Positions 1-13,603 of a stretch of DNA of 64,000 nt are shown here, piece after piece. Origin of the DNA: Cucumis sativus. Its lineage: Eukaryota > Streptophyta > Magnoliopsida > Cucurbitales > Cucurbitaceae. The notes below the pieces were generated by a model. It was not told the DNA's origin and made no database searches. It saw nothing but the letters and a program-made list of their open reading frames with translations. How positions within the stretch are numbered: position 1 is the first letter of the stretch; the number at the start of each line of letters is the position of its first letter. The translations under genes were made by a program, and so were the position numbers. Location of the stretch: positions 2,666,001-2,730,000 of the forward strand of contig NC_026657.2 of assembly GCF_000004075.3 (NCBI RefSeq). The letters run 5' to 3'.

Positions 1-3000
1 ACCTTAATTAACCCCTCTCTGGAGTCAAAGATGGAAGATAGAGTGAATCAGATCGTGAATTGGAGTGAGATCAAAGAGAAAGTGAGAATAGCAAAGCATA
101 GAGAAAACAAACTGAGAAGGAAGGAGAGCAACATGAAATGGGAAGTAATATACAGAATCAAGATCGAGAATTGAGGAGTCAACCCATTACACGTATTTCT
201 GTAATGTACTGTAATTAAAGGTTTAGGCCCAAAGACCGTCGTTATGCTACATTTTCTTTTACAATATTCAACCCTACCACTGACAAATTGAGACACAAGA
301 TGTCAAATCAAACTAAACAATGCTCTAATTAATAGTTCTCACACTCTCGTTAAAGAAACAAAAAATGTCTTGCTGGTTCATAATTTGTACATAACCATAA
401 GTTCAAATGTGAACTTATAATTTATATGTACTCATTCATATATTCGATTCTCCCTAAAGAAAAAAGGCAATTATTTCTACTTATTTATTGATTCTCTTTT
501 TGATAACTTTGAATTGTACTGTAATTAAAGGTATGCATCTGTCCCAAGCTGTTCTTTGTTTTATAGAAAAAGAAGACCGTTTGAAATATTCATTTTATAG
601 AGGAAAAAAGGATTGTCTTTCATCTTTATTAAAGAGATAAAAGTGTCTTTATTTTCTTGCTCATCTGGCTTATCATGATGTCATCACATGAAAAATAAAA
701 GTTGAAACCAAATTCGTTAAATTTATTCAAATCCAATCAACATAGACATTTTTTTCCTCATATTTTAGAAATTGACCCCATCAATTAATTAGAAAATGAG
801 ACTTCAATCAAAAGAATAACCAGGATTTCAAAGACCTTGTATCACTAAAACACAAAAGATGACTTAATTAGGGGAAGAACTTTCTCAACAATTGAATACA
901 AACGTTAACAGACAGAATTTAGAGAATGTTAAGAACAAGAGTTATGTAAAACTATAACAATCACATCTTATTACAATAAATATTATTTCAAAACTTCTTA
1001 TTTTAATGCAGTTTTACCATTTGATATTCATAATTTTTTTATTTATTGATACATTTTTACTATTTATTTCTCAAACTAAACTATAATAACCTAGAAATCA
1101 ATTTAAAAAAACAAAATCACATATAGAGACATACACAAGTATTGGAAAATCAAATAATCATCTTTGATATGATAATAATTGACATTTTTTTCCATTTTTT
1201 TCCATTTAACAATAATTTAGTGGACGATATGATATAGAATATATGAACATAAATTTTGAAAAACGTGATTCGCTACAAAGGGCCTAAGTATTATGATCAT
1301 CTCCTACTAATAAAAAGGCAAAACTAGTTGAACCTCCAAAAGTAATGGAGCTAAAGGGATGAGGTACAAAAGGAAAAGTAAAACTCATGATTTTTATTTC
1401 TCTTTTACCCTTTTATGAAATATTTTTCTTTTTCTACTTTCATTATAAATTTAGAATTTGTTTGATAAAGTTTGAAAGACGTCGCACCATTTCTTTTATA
1501 AATGATATTTCATATCAATTGAGCTATGTTTATATTAAAGTATACACATGTGTTTGACAAGTATGACATGAACATGCTTTTTTAAAATTGGATGAAATTT
1601 GCAACTTTCTCCCTTAAAAACTAATTAATTATTAATTATGTGTTAATTAGAAGATTAGAAAAGAGATATTCTTGAATATGTAAAAATGTAGGAATATGTA
1701 TTGGTTGACAGATAATATGTTACCTAGTCATGAAAAAGATAGACGCATGTTATTAGTATAAATGATAACGTTCAAAACTCACGTGCAATTTCAAATCATC
1801 CATGTTGTTATTATACGAGTAAACGTAGACAGAAATGTAAATTAAAGTTGATGAAAATGTTAATTTTAACCATTGGATTAATTAATTAAATAAGTATGAA
1901 TTTTATTTAACCTTTCTTCATTGATCTTTTTTCCACTCTCAATCATATCGCAAATGGTGGTGGTGCCTTTGAAAACAGAAGCAACATAATATCGACTTTT
2001 CCACGTTACATGCCACTAATTAAATCACCCATTTAATTCCCACTTTCTTTAATTTAAACTATCATTGTACCCTAATCACAAACATACTATTTTTTTTAAA
2101 AAATATCCCATTCAACAAATGCTCCATTTGCTATAAACATACAAATTTAAAAGTTTAGAGCTATCATTGTAATGTATTAAATATGTTGACTTACCTTATC
2201 TATACGTTTAACTATGGAAAGGTACTGTACTTTGTTTATTGGAGAGTATATGATGGAACATATTTATTTAATATGCTTTTAATATTTTAGACATGGTTAC
2301 CCTTTTGAAATTTTAAAAAATAAACCTTTTTAAATATAGTAAAATAAATCAAAATATTTATGAAATGTTCTTAGAAATGTCATTAGAATGGTTTTTTTCT
2401 TTTCTTTTACCTTCGTTATCTTTTATCATTTTAAAGTGATAAATATTATAAATGTTTTGATGGATATTAAACTCGTAACCACTTGATGGTTATAAATTTA
2501 ATGTGTTTAAAATCGCTTGAATGCTACATATCTAGAGCTATTTTAGCTAGACGTTGAATGTGTTTATTTGATTCTATGTATAAATTAAAGAAAATGATTT
2601 TGGTTCAAGAAGAGAGATCTGTTGTTCTATGTGTGTTTTATCTTTTCATTTTCTCTAAACAAATAATTTTTCTTTAATTTCACGAGTGCATATCTGAGAT
2701 TGAAAGTTGTGTAAACCTTGAGAAGCATGAGACATGTATGATTGAGATTGAAAGTTGTGTAAACCCTGAGAAGCATCAGACATGTATGATTTAGCATCGA
2801 GATTAATTGAATTTTGCATTTGATTTCTACAAATAAGCATTTGATTTCTACCAAGATAGCAAAATTTCACATATATTTTATTAACAATAGCATATTATCA
2901 ATAGATATCATTCTCTATACAATGATTTTTTTAAAAAATATATTTATATACAATAATTTCTTGCCTAAATATTTTTGTTCTTATTTGATCAATTTTGATA

Positions 3001-6000
3001 AAATTAACTTTGAAAAACTAAATTTAAAGTCTATTGAAAGTGTTGAGACTAAATAAATTGTAAATTCGACAATTAACAAATTAAATTACTTAAAAAACAC
3101 AGAGACTCAAATGATATTTTAACCGTTATTTTATCTCTATAACTTTTTATTTGAGTATCTCTATCATAATTGTTGTTCCATATAATCGGATGCTCATAGT
3201 TTTAGAATTAGCAATTAATATGCAAATATATATCTTAGCTTCAAATATAGAACCACCATTTAATAATTAACACAAATTAAATACAAGATTTAGGTAAACT
3301 TTGTTAAAAATAAAACCATGTGAAAATTATAACAAAAATTATTACATTTCTAAAAGTAGGAAACTAAATAGTGAAATAAGTCAATGTCATAATGATCTCA
3401 ACATTGAACATTTTCCTTCAATTTTCAGAACTATTCTTTTTTCTTCTTTTATCATTATATAATTCATTCCCCTTTTTAATTTTTTTTTCTCTCAAATTAT
3501 TTTGAAATCATATTCTCATTCACTCTCTCATTCTAATTTTGAAAAAGGCAAAACTAAAATAATAATAATAAAAGGCAAATATTGAATAAAGTGAGAATGA
3601 AAATGATGGTGCATAAAAGTTTTGTTTAGGGCCATCCAAAATAGTTCAAACAAGGAAAAATAATTAATTTCCTTTTAAAGTGGACCATTATTATATACAA
3701 AATTGAACTCATGATTCAAATAAAGCAATTTTCTAATAATTTTCAAATGCATTTCAATGCCTATATCCTATAGTTGGGTTGGCACATTACATTAATACAA
3801 ATCCTTATTGTATAGAATATAATATTTTCATTACAAACTTAAATTTCTTCTTATATTACTTCAAACACATCTTCAATCTAAAACATTGAATCAATTATTA
3901 GGATAGAGATCTCTAGTTGTTAGACACTTATGGGTCAAATATGATAAAAACTAGAATATGATAGACTCTCTAAAAGTTGAGGTCATCGTTTCCTTTTGAT
4001 AAAATCCTATCCAACTCGATTAGGTTGGTAGATTTAAATATCGAAGACGATTTAAATTAAAACATTTTGAAATAAATTTAATTATTCAACTCAAATGAAA
4101 CTTAACAAAACTACTTTCGCTCATGTCTGACTGATGGTAATTACCTTTGTGCAGTTCACTCCAATATCGAATCACAAATTGTAACGTCACAATTTTTTTT
4201 AAATGGATGGATAAAGATAGAAACGAACGAGTACATATGTCCATAAATATTTTTTAAAAAAAAAGTGAAAAATGATTATTTCTTTGGAAATTCCAAATTT
4301 GCCCCTAGAATTAGGCTTTCATTTGAAAGAGGTTTCGTAAAAAGTTTTTTGTATTTTTTGCCGCTGAAGAGTTGGTTGTAAAGTAACTTTTCTTTAGCTT
4401 TGTGTTTTTTCTTTAACTTCCACTAAAATAAACAAAGAGAGAATCCAAAGTTTTGATATATTCTCCAACTTTTGTCCTTTTTTTTTTAACTCTTTTTTAA
4501 TCATTTCAATTCTTCCATTTCAAATTCAAATATATTTGTATATTATTTCAATTAAAACGAATCTCTTCATTTCTCATTTTTTTTTCTTCCATTTCTTTAA
4601 CTTTTAACACTATCAAACAACTATTCTACTTACAACTTCTATATATACACCCTCATCTATAATAACATATCGTGATAAAGATAAAATCGTTCGGTCATAC
4701 TTTTAAATTTTCTAACTTCCACACTTTTTTATTTTTTGACTTAAACATCAAAGTGTGTATGTCGTAAACAACATTGATGTGCAAGTTTTCTCTTTTGCAA
4801 GCCACGTTATCATTTTTCTCTTCAAACAAACTCACTCCTGATCTTTCCGATCCAAAATATAGCTATTGTATTAACGTCTTTGAAGGTTGTCGGATAATGT
4901 TTTTCCTACTTTTATATCATCCCTTCTACTTTTGGATTTTGGTTCATACATTAGTTGAATGTATGTTGAGTTAAAAAATAGATTAAGAAAATAAAGATAT
5001 CTATAAGTTTCTATTTCTTAAATGATTAGGGAGGAATATGTAGATACATAGGGCATTAATCTCTAATATTATAAAGTTTGGGAAAATATTACTCTTGGAC
5101 GATTTTGACCTTGGTTATTTAGTTAGTAATTGATTCTATTAAAAGTCTATTTAACACATGGTTGAAAGTTTAAGAACCTATTAAACAATTTCAAACTAAA
5201 GTTCACAGGTCAATTAGACACATATCTCCAAGATCATGGACGACTAAACATGTAATTTAACCTTAGTAATTTTAATAACGTCATCAACGGTGGATGTATT
5301 TTAAAATGTAGATGCATATGATTAATTATAGATATATCACCGTTGTACTTTTGATCAATATGATATTCTTTTTATGTTAATAACAAGACTAAATTAGCTA
5401 AAGTGGACATAGTTTAAATCGACATATGAATGTGTTAATAATCATGAAGTTTATGTTCGAATTCTAATATCTTCAATTTAGTTGGAGAATTTAGGTTCAA
5501 ATCAGTCTATTAATTTAATTTTTCTTATTAAATAATTAAAATGATAGCAATAACCATTTTCAAAGTATAATAAAATATTTTGATTTGGTATATTTTTTAA
5601 ATTATAGTTATAAAGTTAAAAGTTTTATACTAAATTTTAAGTATTAAAATAGATGATCCATCAACGTAATGAAACACAGTCCCCAATCAATTAAAATATC
5701 ATACATTTTTGTTGTTAATATAAAAGAAGTTCAAATCTCAATAATTTAAAATTGAGAAAGTAAAATAAAAATTGGATATATAGATGTAAAAGTCAAAATA
5801 AAAAGCAAAGTAAGAAAAGGTGGTGGAAATTGGAATCCAAAGAAAGGTCCTTGAATTTCTAAATGGGACATAGAGATGTCAAACACCATGTGGAAGGGAA
5901 GCCCATATTGTACATATACTACCAAATTAAATGTATAGCCTTTGTTTCTTTTTTAAATTCAATAAAATTGAGATAATATTAACAATAAGTAATAATAAAT

Positions 6001-8670
6001 GTTAGGTCCCCAACTTGTTGACCTAAAGACTATCCCAAGAATGTCAGTTGCCCTACAAGAATCTAAAATATAATTTGAATTTACAATAATAATAAATAAA
6101 ATTTGAATTACAATCAATGATGATGATACCTACTGAGTTTAGGTCACACAATCTTCTCTTATGGTTAAAGATACTCTATAACTTGGGAGGATATACCTTT
6201 ATGGAAATAATTTGGATATATAGAATTTCATGTGATGAAATAAAAAGTATATACCGACAGATGATGATAAATTTAATATATAAGTAATCATTTATCGTAT
6301 TCAAATAACATGAGAACGAGTTAACTTTTATCTCTTATAACTCAAAAGCAACTTACAAAATAGTAAATGGAATTATATATTAAGTTAAAGAAAGAACAAA
6401 AATGTAAGATGTTATGGTATATTAATTTGAAAACATTCCACTATTGAGGTTGTGCTTTCCACCCTCTTTTTTAACTCACTTATTAATAACTTTTGTTTTA
6501 TACTATAAATTTGATTTTGATTGTTGAACTTCCCCTTTGTTTTATTTGTCATTTTCTATATAGGAATTAGAGATGGGTCTATTTTAAATTAATGAATCCA
6601 ATACTTAGTTTTAACATTTTGAAAAATCATATTCAAATTTAAAACCTAAACACAAAAATTCTATTAAATATCATCGAGTTAAACTTTTCTTCACTACATA
6701 TTACGACACTACAAAATTTATTTATATATTTTTGTAAAAAAAGTTAATTTATATATAGTTTCATTAAATTTTAAGGATTATTTTAAAATGTAAATAGTCA
6801 TATATTTTGTAAATATTGATGTAATATGTTAGATTTTGAATTATTAGAAAGAAAACAATTTTACTTTTTTTTTTCTGTTGAATTGCTTGGAAAATTACAT
6901 AAAAATAAATAAAATTATATTTATAAATACTTTCAGACAAAAAATTTGTGATATAAAATAGTTTGTCGACAATGAAAATTTAAATATTTCTTTTGTATAA
7001 ACAAAAATCAAAAGATAAACCTTTTCTTATATGTTAAAATGTTTATATATATATATATAAAGGGAATTCTAAAAAGTTAGGCAATGGTTGAACTTTCAAT
7101 GACAGAAATGATGGGTTGTGAAATGAAGCAGTTGGATGGGGTATTTATGGTATTTACTTTTATTTTTTAAAAAAAGAAAAATAAATAAATGGTTTCACAT
7201 TGTCACATTGCTAAATTGTGGATAAATTGAGTATATATGTTGACACCAATCTTACTATAATAACATGATGTATTGACATTCCAATCTATTTCTCAATTTA
7301 AATTCTAACATTATTTATTGGGTAATGTTAAAGAAATATTAACTCAATAGCTATTTTTAAAAATTTTAAATATGTTAATAATTTTTTTTTGAATATTTTG
7401 GAAGTTTTATGCGAAATAGACACAAACACTAAAGATTTATAACGTGGATGTCGAAAAAGATATAAACATTTTAATTTTATGAAAATATCGCTAAAGTAAA
7501 AATGTTTCAAACAAAATATTATAAAAATGAAATGTGAAAAAAATAGATATAAGACTATTATGTCTTTGTTAATCTAACATATCTGTCCCAATCTATGATA
7601 GGTTTGGATAGTTTATTAACTTTTGTAAATATTTAGATTTATTTCACCTCGTTTTTTCCTTTTTAATGTTTTCTTGCCTTTTTTTTCTAGGGAATAATTG
7701 AAATATTATTTCACCTTTCATACCCATAAAAACGTGTCACCAATGTTGTAGATATCTAAATCCATCATTTAAGGAAAATTTTAATTTATACTAATGAACT
7801 TTAAGGTTTGTATCAATTTAAACCTTAAACTTGAAGAATTGTACCAATCCAAACCTAAACTAATAATTGTATCAATTTAGGCTCTCATTTTATATACATG
7901 TATTCGTTTAAACTCTTCCTTAAATTTTACTTGAACATAGCTACGAAAGTTTAAGGTTTAAAATGATATTTGTGTAAACTTTAGTTTCATGATTATACAA
8001 TAAAACTCTAACATTCTATATAACAATAAATGTCAGAAAATGAAGAGTTGTGTTTCTCTCACTTGTTTTCTTTAGCTCTTAATCAAATTTTTTTTTATGG
8101 AAATACAAATTGAATTAAAAGAGGAAAGAAAATAATAAAAGTCAAATAATATTTATTACATCATAAATGACTAACCTTGAAGTCACGACATGAAACAGTT
8201 GGAAACAAAAGTTTACCAAAATTGACCCTCGATAGTCGCCACGTCAGAGTTTCTAAAATTTTAAAAATCAACGGCTGAAAATGCATTTAAAAAATCACAG
8301 CCATCGCAATAGCCGGTAACGTTAACCACTCCCCCATTTCCTTTTCAAATCTAAACTCGAATCCAAATGTGAATCCGTCAGCAACTCCCACGACTAAAAC
8401 ACACACACACACACCCCACAATGCTCAATTACCAAATTACCTCTCCCTTTTGAATTTCGCACTCTCTCTTCCTCTTCTCTTTCTTCTCTTCACAATTTCT
8501 TTTTCAAACTTCACACAAATGAATGAGACCCAATCGAAAAACCAGTAAGAAACTCTAAGTGGGTGTTCAGAAATTTTGAGAAAAAAAAGGCTCTGGAAAT
8601 CCAAATGGGTTCTTACTAGAATAACGGAACTCACAGTGTTGAATCTCAAAAAATATCTCCAACAACAATC
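1..8670. other. Gene-free AT-rich region left of the receptor gene
   Basis: No convincing gene is visible in 8.7 kb. Open frames are short, AT-rich and lack family motifs. The first 170 bases are purine-rich on the plus strand, with a 47-codon frame at 31-174 that I do not recognise; it could equally be a pyrimidine-rich 5'UTR of a minus-strand gene lying beyond the window. Tandem repeats near 2.7-2.86 kb are listed separately. Segments around 5.09-5.26 kb and 7.77-8.03 kb have the style of old MITE or low-complexity repeats (for instance repeated TTTGTATCAATTTAAACC-like blocks). Confidence 0.6.
2695..2790. repeat. 48-bp tandem duplication
   Basis: Two adjacent 48-bp units (2695-2742 and 2743-2790), beginning TGAGATTGAAAGTTGTGTAA, differ at only about two positions. 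A second short tandem (about 15 bases, GCATTTGATTTCTAC, period 21) follows at 2816-2851. The low divergence points to a recent duplication. Confidence 0.9.
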
Positions 8671-11370
8671 ATGGCGTTCGTTAATTTCCCCATTTTTATG
8701 GTTTATTTTATTGCATTTTCACTTTCATTTTCCTATCTTGTATATGGAAATTCCGAAGTGAAAGCGTTGATGGAGCTGAAGGTATCTTTAGACCCGGAAA
8801 ACAGAGTATTGAGGTCGTGGACAATTGACGGCGATCCTTGCGGCGGAAAGTTCGTCGGCGTCGCCTGTAACGAGCACCGGAAAGTAGCTAACATATCGTT
8901 GCAGGGACGTGGGCTCTCTGGAAAGGTGTCGCCAGCGGTGGCAGAGCTGAAATGTCTGTCGGGATTGTACTTGCATTATAACAATTTGTCCGGAGAAATT
9001 CCTAGAGAGATTTCGAGTTTGAATGAACTTGCTGATCTTTATCTTGATGTTAATAGTCTCACAGGTGATATTCCTGAAGAGATCGGGAATATGTCGAGTC
9101 TTCAAGGTTTGTTCTGTTTTTTTGTTTTTGTAAATTTAAACAAACAGAGAAACAGAGATGATGATGATGTTGTTTGCAGTTTTGCAGATTTGTTGCAATC
9201 AATTGAGTGGGAAAATACCAACTCAGATAGGATCTTTGAGGAAGTTAACAGTTCTTGCTTTACAACACAACAGATTAAGTGGTGAAATTCCTACATCACT
9301 AGGAAGTTTAGAAATGCTTAAAAGACTTTATTTGAGCTTCAATAACTTCAGTGGGAGAATACCTTTCAATTTAGCAACAATTCCTCAGTTGGAAGTTGTT
9401 GATGTCAGGAACAATTCCTTCTTTGGCCATGTCCCATCTGGTAATCCCTTTCTCTTTCTCAAATTCTTTTTTTTTTTTTTTTTTTTTTTTGGGTTCTCTT
9501 TTCTTTGTTTAATCCATTTGTGTTGAAATGCATTGAATCCAATATCTGACCCTTCGACCACCAAGTATGATGATTCATATTTGCAATTTTGATGCTAGGG
9601 TTTAGCGAAGTTCAACGTATACACACTTCAGCTCTTGAGGCTCATTTGATCTGTATTTTGAATTTTCTACCTAATAGAATTGTTCTTTTTCTCTATTTGA
9701 ATGTAGGTAACATACTATTATTGAGCTATGTGAATTTGTAGCTAATGCATTGTTAGTGAACCATGTAAATTTATGAATAATACAGTGTTAGTAAATCATG
9801 TAAATATGTAGGTAACACACTGTCTAACATCCTATTAGTGAACCATTTAAATATTTGTGATGATTTTCAGTTGAGTTACGTTTTCTGTTTTCTTTATTTG
9901 TTGATTCGCTGACCGTTTAAATGGAAATGAAGGTTTGAGGAAGCTGAATGAAGGGTTTCAAGGAGAGAACAATCCGGGATTATGTGGAGTTGGATTTGTA
10001 ACAGTGAGGAAGTGTACTGTTTTTGACAATGAAAATATCAAAGGAGATGGATTTCAACCTTTTCTATCAGAACCTAACAATACAGCCACAACTCAAAAGA
10101 ACATCCCTCAATCTGCTGACTTTTACAATGCCAATTGTAATCAACTTCATTGCTCAAAATCCACAAGAGTTCCAAAAATTGCTGTTGTTTCTGCTGTTCT
10201 TATTGTCTCAGTCATTCTCATGGTGTCTATGATTCTCACTGTGTTTTGGTACCGTCGTCGTAAACAAAAGATTGGCAACTCGTCACTTTCGTGTGATGAC
10301 CGGCTTAGCACAGATCAGGCTCGGGAACTCTACTCGAAGAGTGCTTCTCCTCTTGTGTGTCTTGAGTATTCCCACGGATGGGATTCACTGGCTGATGGAA
10401 TCAAAGGCTTGGGATTGTCTCAATATCTCGGCAAGTTCATTTTTAATGTTGAAGAAGTTGAATCTGCAACTCAGTACTTTTCTGAGGCTAACTTGCTTGG
10501 TAGAAGCAGTTTCTCAATGGTTTACAAAGGAGTTTTGAAGGATGGATCTTGTGTAGCCATTAGGAGCATTAATATGACTAGTTGTAAGTCCGAGGAAGCT
10601 GAGTTTCTTCGAGGATTGAACTTGCTGAGCTCTTTGCGGCATGAAAACCTTGTTACTTTGAGAGGCTTCTGTTGTTCTAGGGGTCGAGGTGAATTCTTCC
10701 TTGTATACGACTTTGTCTCGAGAGGAAGCTTGTCTCAGTATTTAGATGTCGAAGACGGTAGCAGCCACGTTCTTGAATGGTCTAAGAGAGTTTCAATCAT
10801 CAATGGCATTGCAAAAGGTTTGCTTCTCATTATTAGATTGGCAAAGTTTTCCTTTCGTTTTTCGTTCTAACATAACATTGGTTTCTTGTTTTCTAAACAG
10901 GCATTGCATATTTACATCATGAAGAAGCAAACAAACCAGCCATGGTTCACAAGAGCATATCTATTGAGAAGATTCTCATTGATCATCAGTTCAATGCATT
11001 GATCTCGGACTCTGGCCTCTCCAAACTTCTTGCGGACGACATTATCTTTTCGTCTCTCAAGAGCAGTGCAGCCATGGGATATCTTGCACCTGAATACATT
11101 ACGATCGGTCGTTTCACAGAGAAGAGCGACATATACGCATTTGGAGTCATCATATTTCAAATTCTTTCTGGGACACGGAGACTTGCAAACTCTCTTCTCT
11201 TGCAAGCCGAAGTATGCAAATTCGAAGATTTTATCGACAGAAATCTGAAGGGAAACTTCTCAGAATCCCAGGCTACAAAGCTAGCAAATCTTGCACTGTC
11301 ATGTACCAACGAACTTCCCATCAATAGGCCAACCATTGAAGATTTGATAGAGGAGCTTAACAAAATTTAG
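8671..11370 (+). CDS. LRR receptor-like kinase, predicted pseudokinase
   Basis: Four exons (8671-9106, 9180-9440, 9933-10817, 10901-11370) join in frame, all introns in phase 1, to give 683 residues. Residues 1-26 look like a signal peptide. An LRRNT-type cap with W/C residues follows, then about six plant-type leucine-rich repeats (LSGKV, LSGEIP, LTGDIP, LSGKIP, LSGEIP, FSGRIP). A membrane segment lies near 315-338, followed by the basic stop-transfer stretch YRRRKQK. The kinase-like domain begins near residue 415. Its glycine loop is degenerate (LGRSSFSMVYKG), the VAIK lysine is arginine (VAIRSI, R443), HRD is HKS (544-546) and DFG is DSG (564-566), while the APE region (LAPEY) is kept. It is therefore predicted to signal from the plasma membrane without phosphotransfer, probably through partner kinases. 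A small group of plant LRR-RLKs shares this pattern, by my recollection. The ligand cannot be inferred. Intron 2 carries a T24 tract and a 35-bp tandem repeat. Confidence 0.93.
9467..9490. repeat. T24 homopolymer in receptor intron 2
   Basis: A run of 24 T residues starts 27 bp into intron 2 of the LRR receptor gene. It could act as U-rich intronic sequence aiding splicing; its length is likely unstable. Confidence 0.95.
9706..9858. repeat. 35-bp tandem repeat, about four copies, inside receptor intron 2
   Basis: Units at 9706-9740, 9741-9775, 9776-9810 and 9811-9858 (the last with an insertion of about 11 bp) share a consensus like GTAACACACTGTTAGTGAAC followed by CATGTAAATTTGTA. The period is exactly 35 for the first three copies. 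Copies have diverged noticeably, so the array is old. Confidence 0.85.
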
Positions 11371-13603
11371 TTAACTTCAGCTTCAGAAACAGCAGCTTCT
11401 GAGTTGTTGAGAGTCGGTGTTCGTTCGAGAACAACATCAACAAGAGATAACGACATTTGACAAAGCCTCCATTGTTGGAAGCTTCAAGAAAGGCAGGAAC
11501 TAAAAGTTGGATCTTCTTCTGCAAAGTGAGATGCACATGGATTGACAAGGAAGGAAGAAGAGCATGTAAATTTGGGAAAGAAATTGTCTGTATTGTTCAA
11601 GATATGTATAATAACATCAGTTGGCTATTTAGAACTTCACTTTGCATTTCTACAAAAAAAAAAAAAAAAAGACTAAATCTTTCATTTAGTTCTTGAATTT
11701 CTTTTTTCAAATTAGAAATTTAATCGTTGAAATAATACAAAATAATATCAGTTGATTCATGTGTTTCTACCTTAACTGATTCAACCTAATGAATGAAGGT
11801 TTAAATTTTCCGTTTTCCTAATTCTAAAATGGATATTGATACTTAGAAACCATTTAAAACTCAATGAATTACTTTTGAGCACAGTTTGAAACGTTGACGA
11901 ATGCATCACAACTAAAAATATTAGTATTTTTTGAACAATGTACCAAAGTACTACTATAGTTTTTTAATTTAGTATAATAACTTTTTTAATCCCAAATTTT
12001 AGTCATGATCTTCTCAAAGTGAACATTTCCAAAATCAAATGACTTTAAAGGGCCAAATAAGATTTAAATGTTTGATTCATTTTACCACAAAGTTCAAAAC
12101 CATACTTGAGATATATGCAGAATTGGTAGCAGATCTCTAATTCTTTGTTGCAACAACAGAGATTTGACTTGGATAAATGAAATTTTTTGTCTTACAAGCA
12201 TTTATAAACAAAAGAAGTATCCAAGATCTCCATAGATATTAATTATTGATATCGGATTATTATATTTATGTACGAATATATCAAGAGATATGTTGACAGA
12301 TATTTTCACCGATCAAAATTTATGCCTAAATTTTTCTTATTCAAGTTTTAGACACAAAGAATAACTATACATTGATGACACAAAATGTTTGTCAACCATT
12401 ATTCTATAGTCGAGTCATGAGCATAAGAATACAAACATGAGGGGGAAAAAATCCTTAAAGTTTGGGAGCACTATCATATCAGATTGATTGTACGTGAATG
12501 ATGCTAACAAAATGTTATAATTCTTATTCTTAAGATCTGAGGTAAATTTCATTCCAACCATGAAATTTGGGTTACAAAATTGAAGGTTTTCAATTTAGGT
12601 ATGAGCATGTTCAAAAGTTTAGCCAATCTAGATACATTTTGGTATAAAAAAAACCCTATATCCCTCATTACATACTTATTTCTCTTGTACATTTTCCACT
12701 CATACATCCACAAATGTGAAAGTATGTTATAAGCTTATTGATCTTATGAAAGAAGCAGTATTTAGTCTACCTCAATAACACACATGAAGATTTTAAATTA
12801 GATCTCAATTTGGTGTTTAAAATTTAACAAAATGTGTACACAATTGAACGGTTGTACGAACAAGTTAAGTAAATAAAAATAATCTGTAGAGAATTTAATT
12901 GTACACCCAACCAAAAGGCTCAATCTCTCATGGTAAATTAAAGTGAAAATAAAGAATAATAACTTAGAACCACTTTGGTCGCTGCCTCCAAACCTCCCAA
13001 AGTTAAGGTTCTTCCACTGATATACCATTGATATTGTAATCGCTTCATTGGTTTACCATTTTCTTATAATTTCTAACAAATTCCTTTTCGTAGCAACAAA
13101 AAACCAAGAACTCAATACAACTAACATAACTACACTACACTTCCTGGTAAAATTACTTTATTTCGTATCATAGTTAATGGAAATGGACCAACTTACGTAT
13201 GAGCATGGCATCTAAAAAGAAACTATAACTGAATTGATATTAGTTCGACATACATTAACGAAACGAGATACAGTGTGTCATTGCATCCGTAAAGAGGTTC
13301 TATAAAATTTAATCTAAGCTGGTGCTTCAAATATATCATGCGCCAATCTAGTAAAGAAAATTTGTTGTCCTATATCCATTTCTAGTAAATTTCCAGAAAT
13401 CGCCTGTGAAGGAAGCAAATCACTAGAGAATCATAGTATTACTTTTTGATTTTTGTATTATTCTCCTGGGTTGAAAGAGCAAGCGGCAAAGTCTAAATCA
13501 AAGAAACAAGATAGGAACAAGTTAGTAACCTTTGTGAGAAAATATTGGGAATGGGAAGTACGAAGTTGTAATATTATGAACTTTACAGTTGGCAAGATGG
13601 CTA
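11371..13603. other. Intergenic region between convergent receptor and ICT1-like genes
   Basis: Contains the 3'UTRs of two convergent genes. An A17 tract lies at about 11653-11669, within a segment that has a similar copy near 17.3 kb (listed separately). From 11.7 to 13.4 kb I see only AT-rich DNA with no recognisable frame. Plus-strand frames over 13.45-13.69 kb are antisense to the last exon of the ICT1-like gene and are not genes. Confidence 0.6.
11624..11712 (+). repeat. Dispersed repeat copy A, with A17 tract
   Basis: Begins GCTATTTAGAACTT and runs through an A17 tract into GACTAAATC and TAGTTCTTGAATTTC. The same order of short words recurs at 17299-17377, so this is probably a dispersed repeat overlapping the 3' end of the receptor transcript. 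Confidence 0.5.

Noticed and set aside
48..296. 82-codon minus-strand open frame at the left edge
   Set aside because: It is composed mainly of L/S/F from pyrimidine-rich sequence, has no domain and may be UTR of a gene outside the window.
2627..3056. Overlapping open frames on both strands near 2.6-3.0 kb
   Set aside because: They arise from the 48-bp and 21-bp tandem repeats, which keep several frames open; the encoded peptides are just repeated units.
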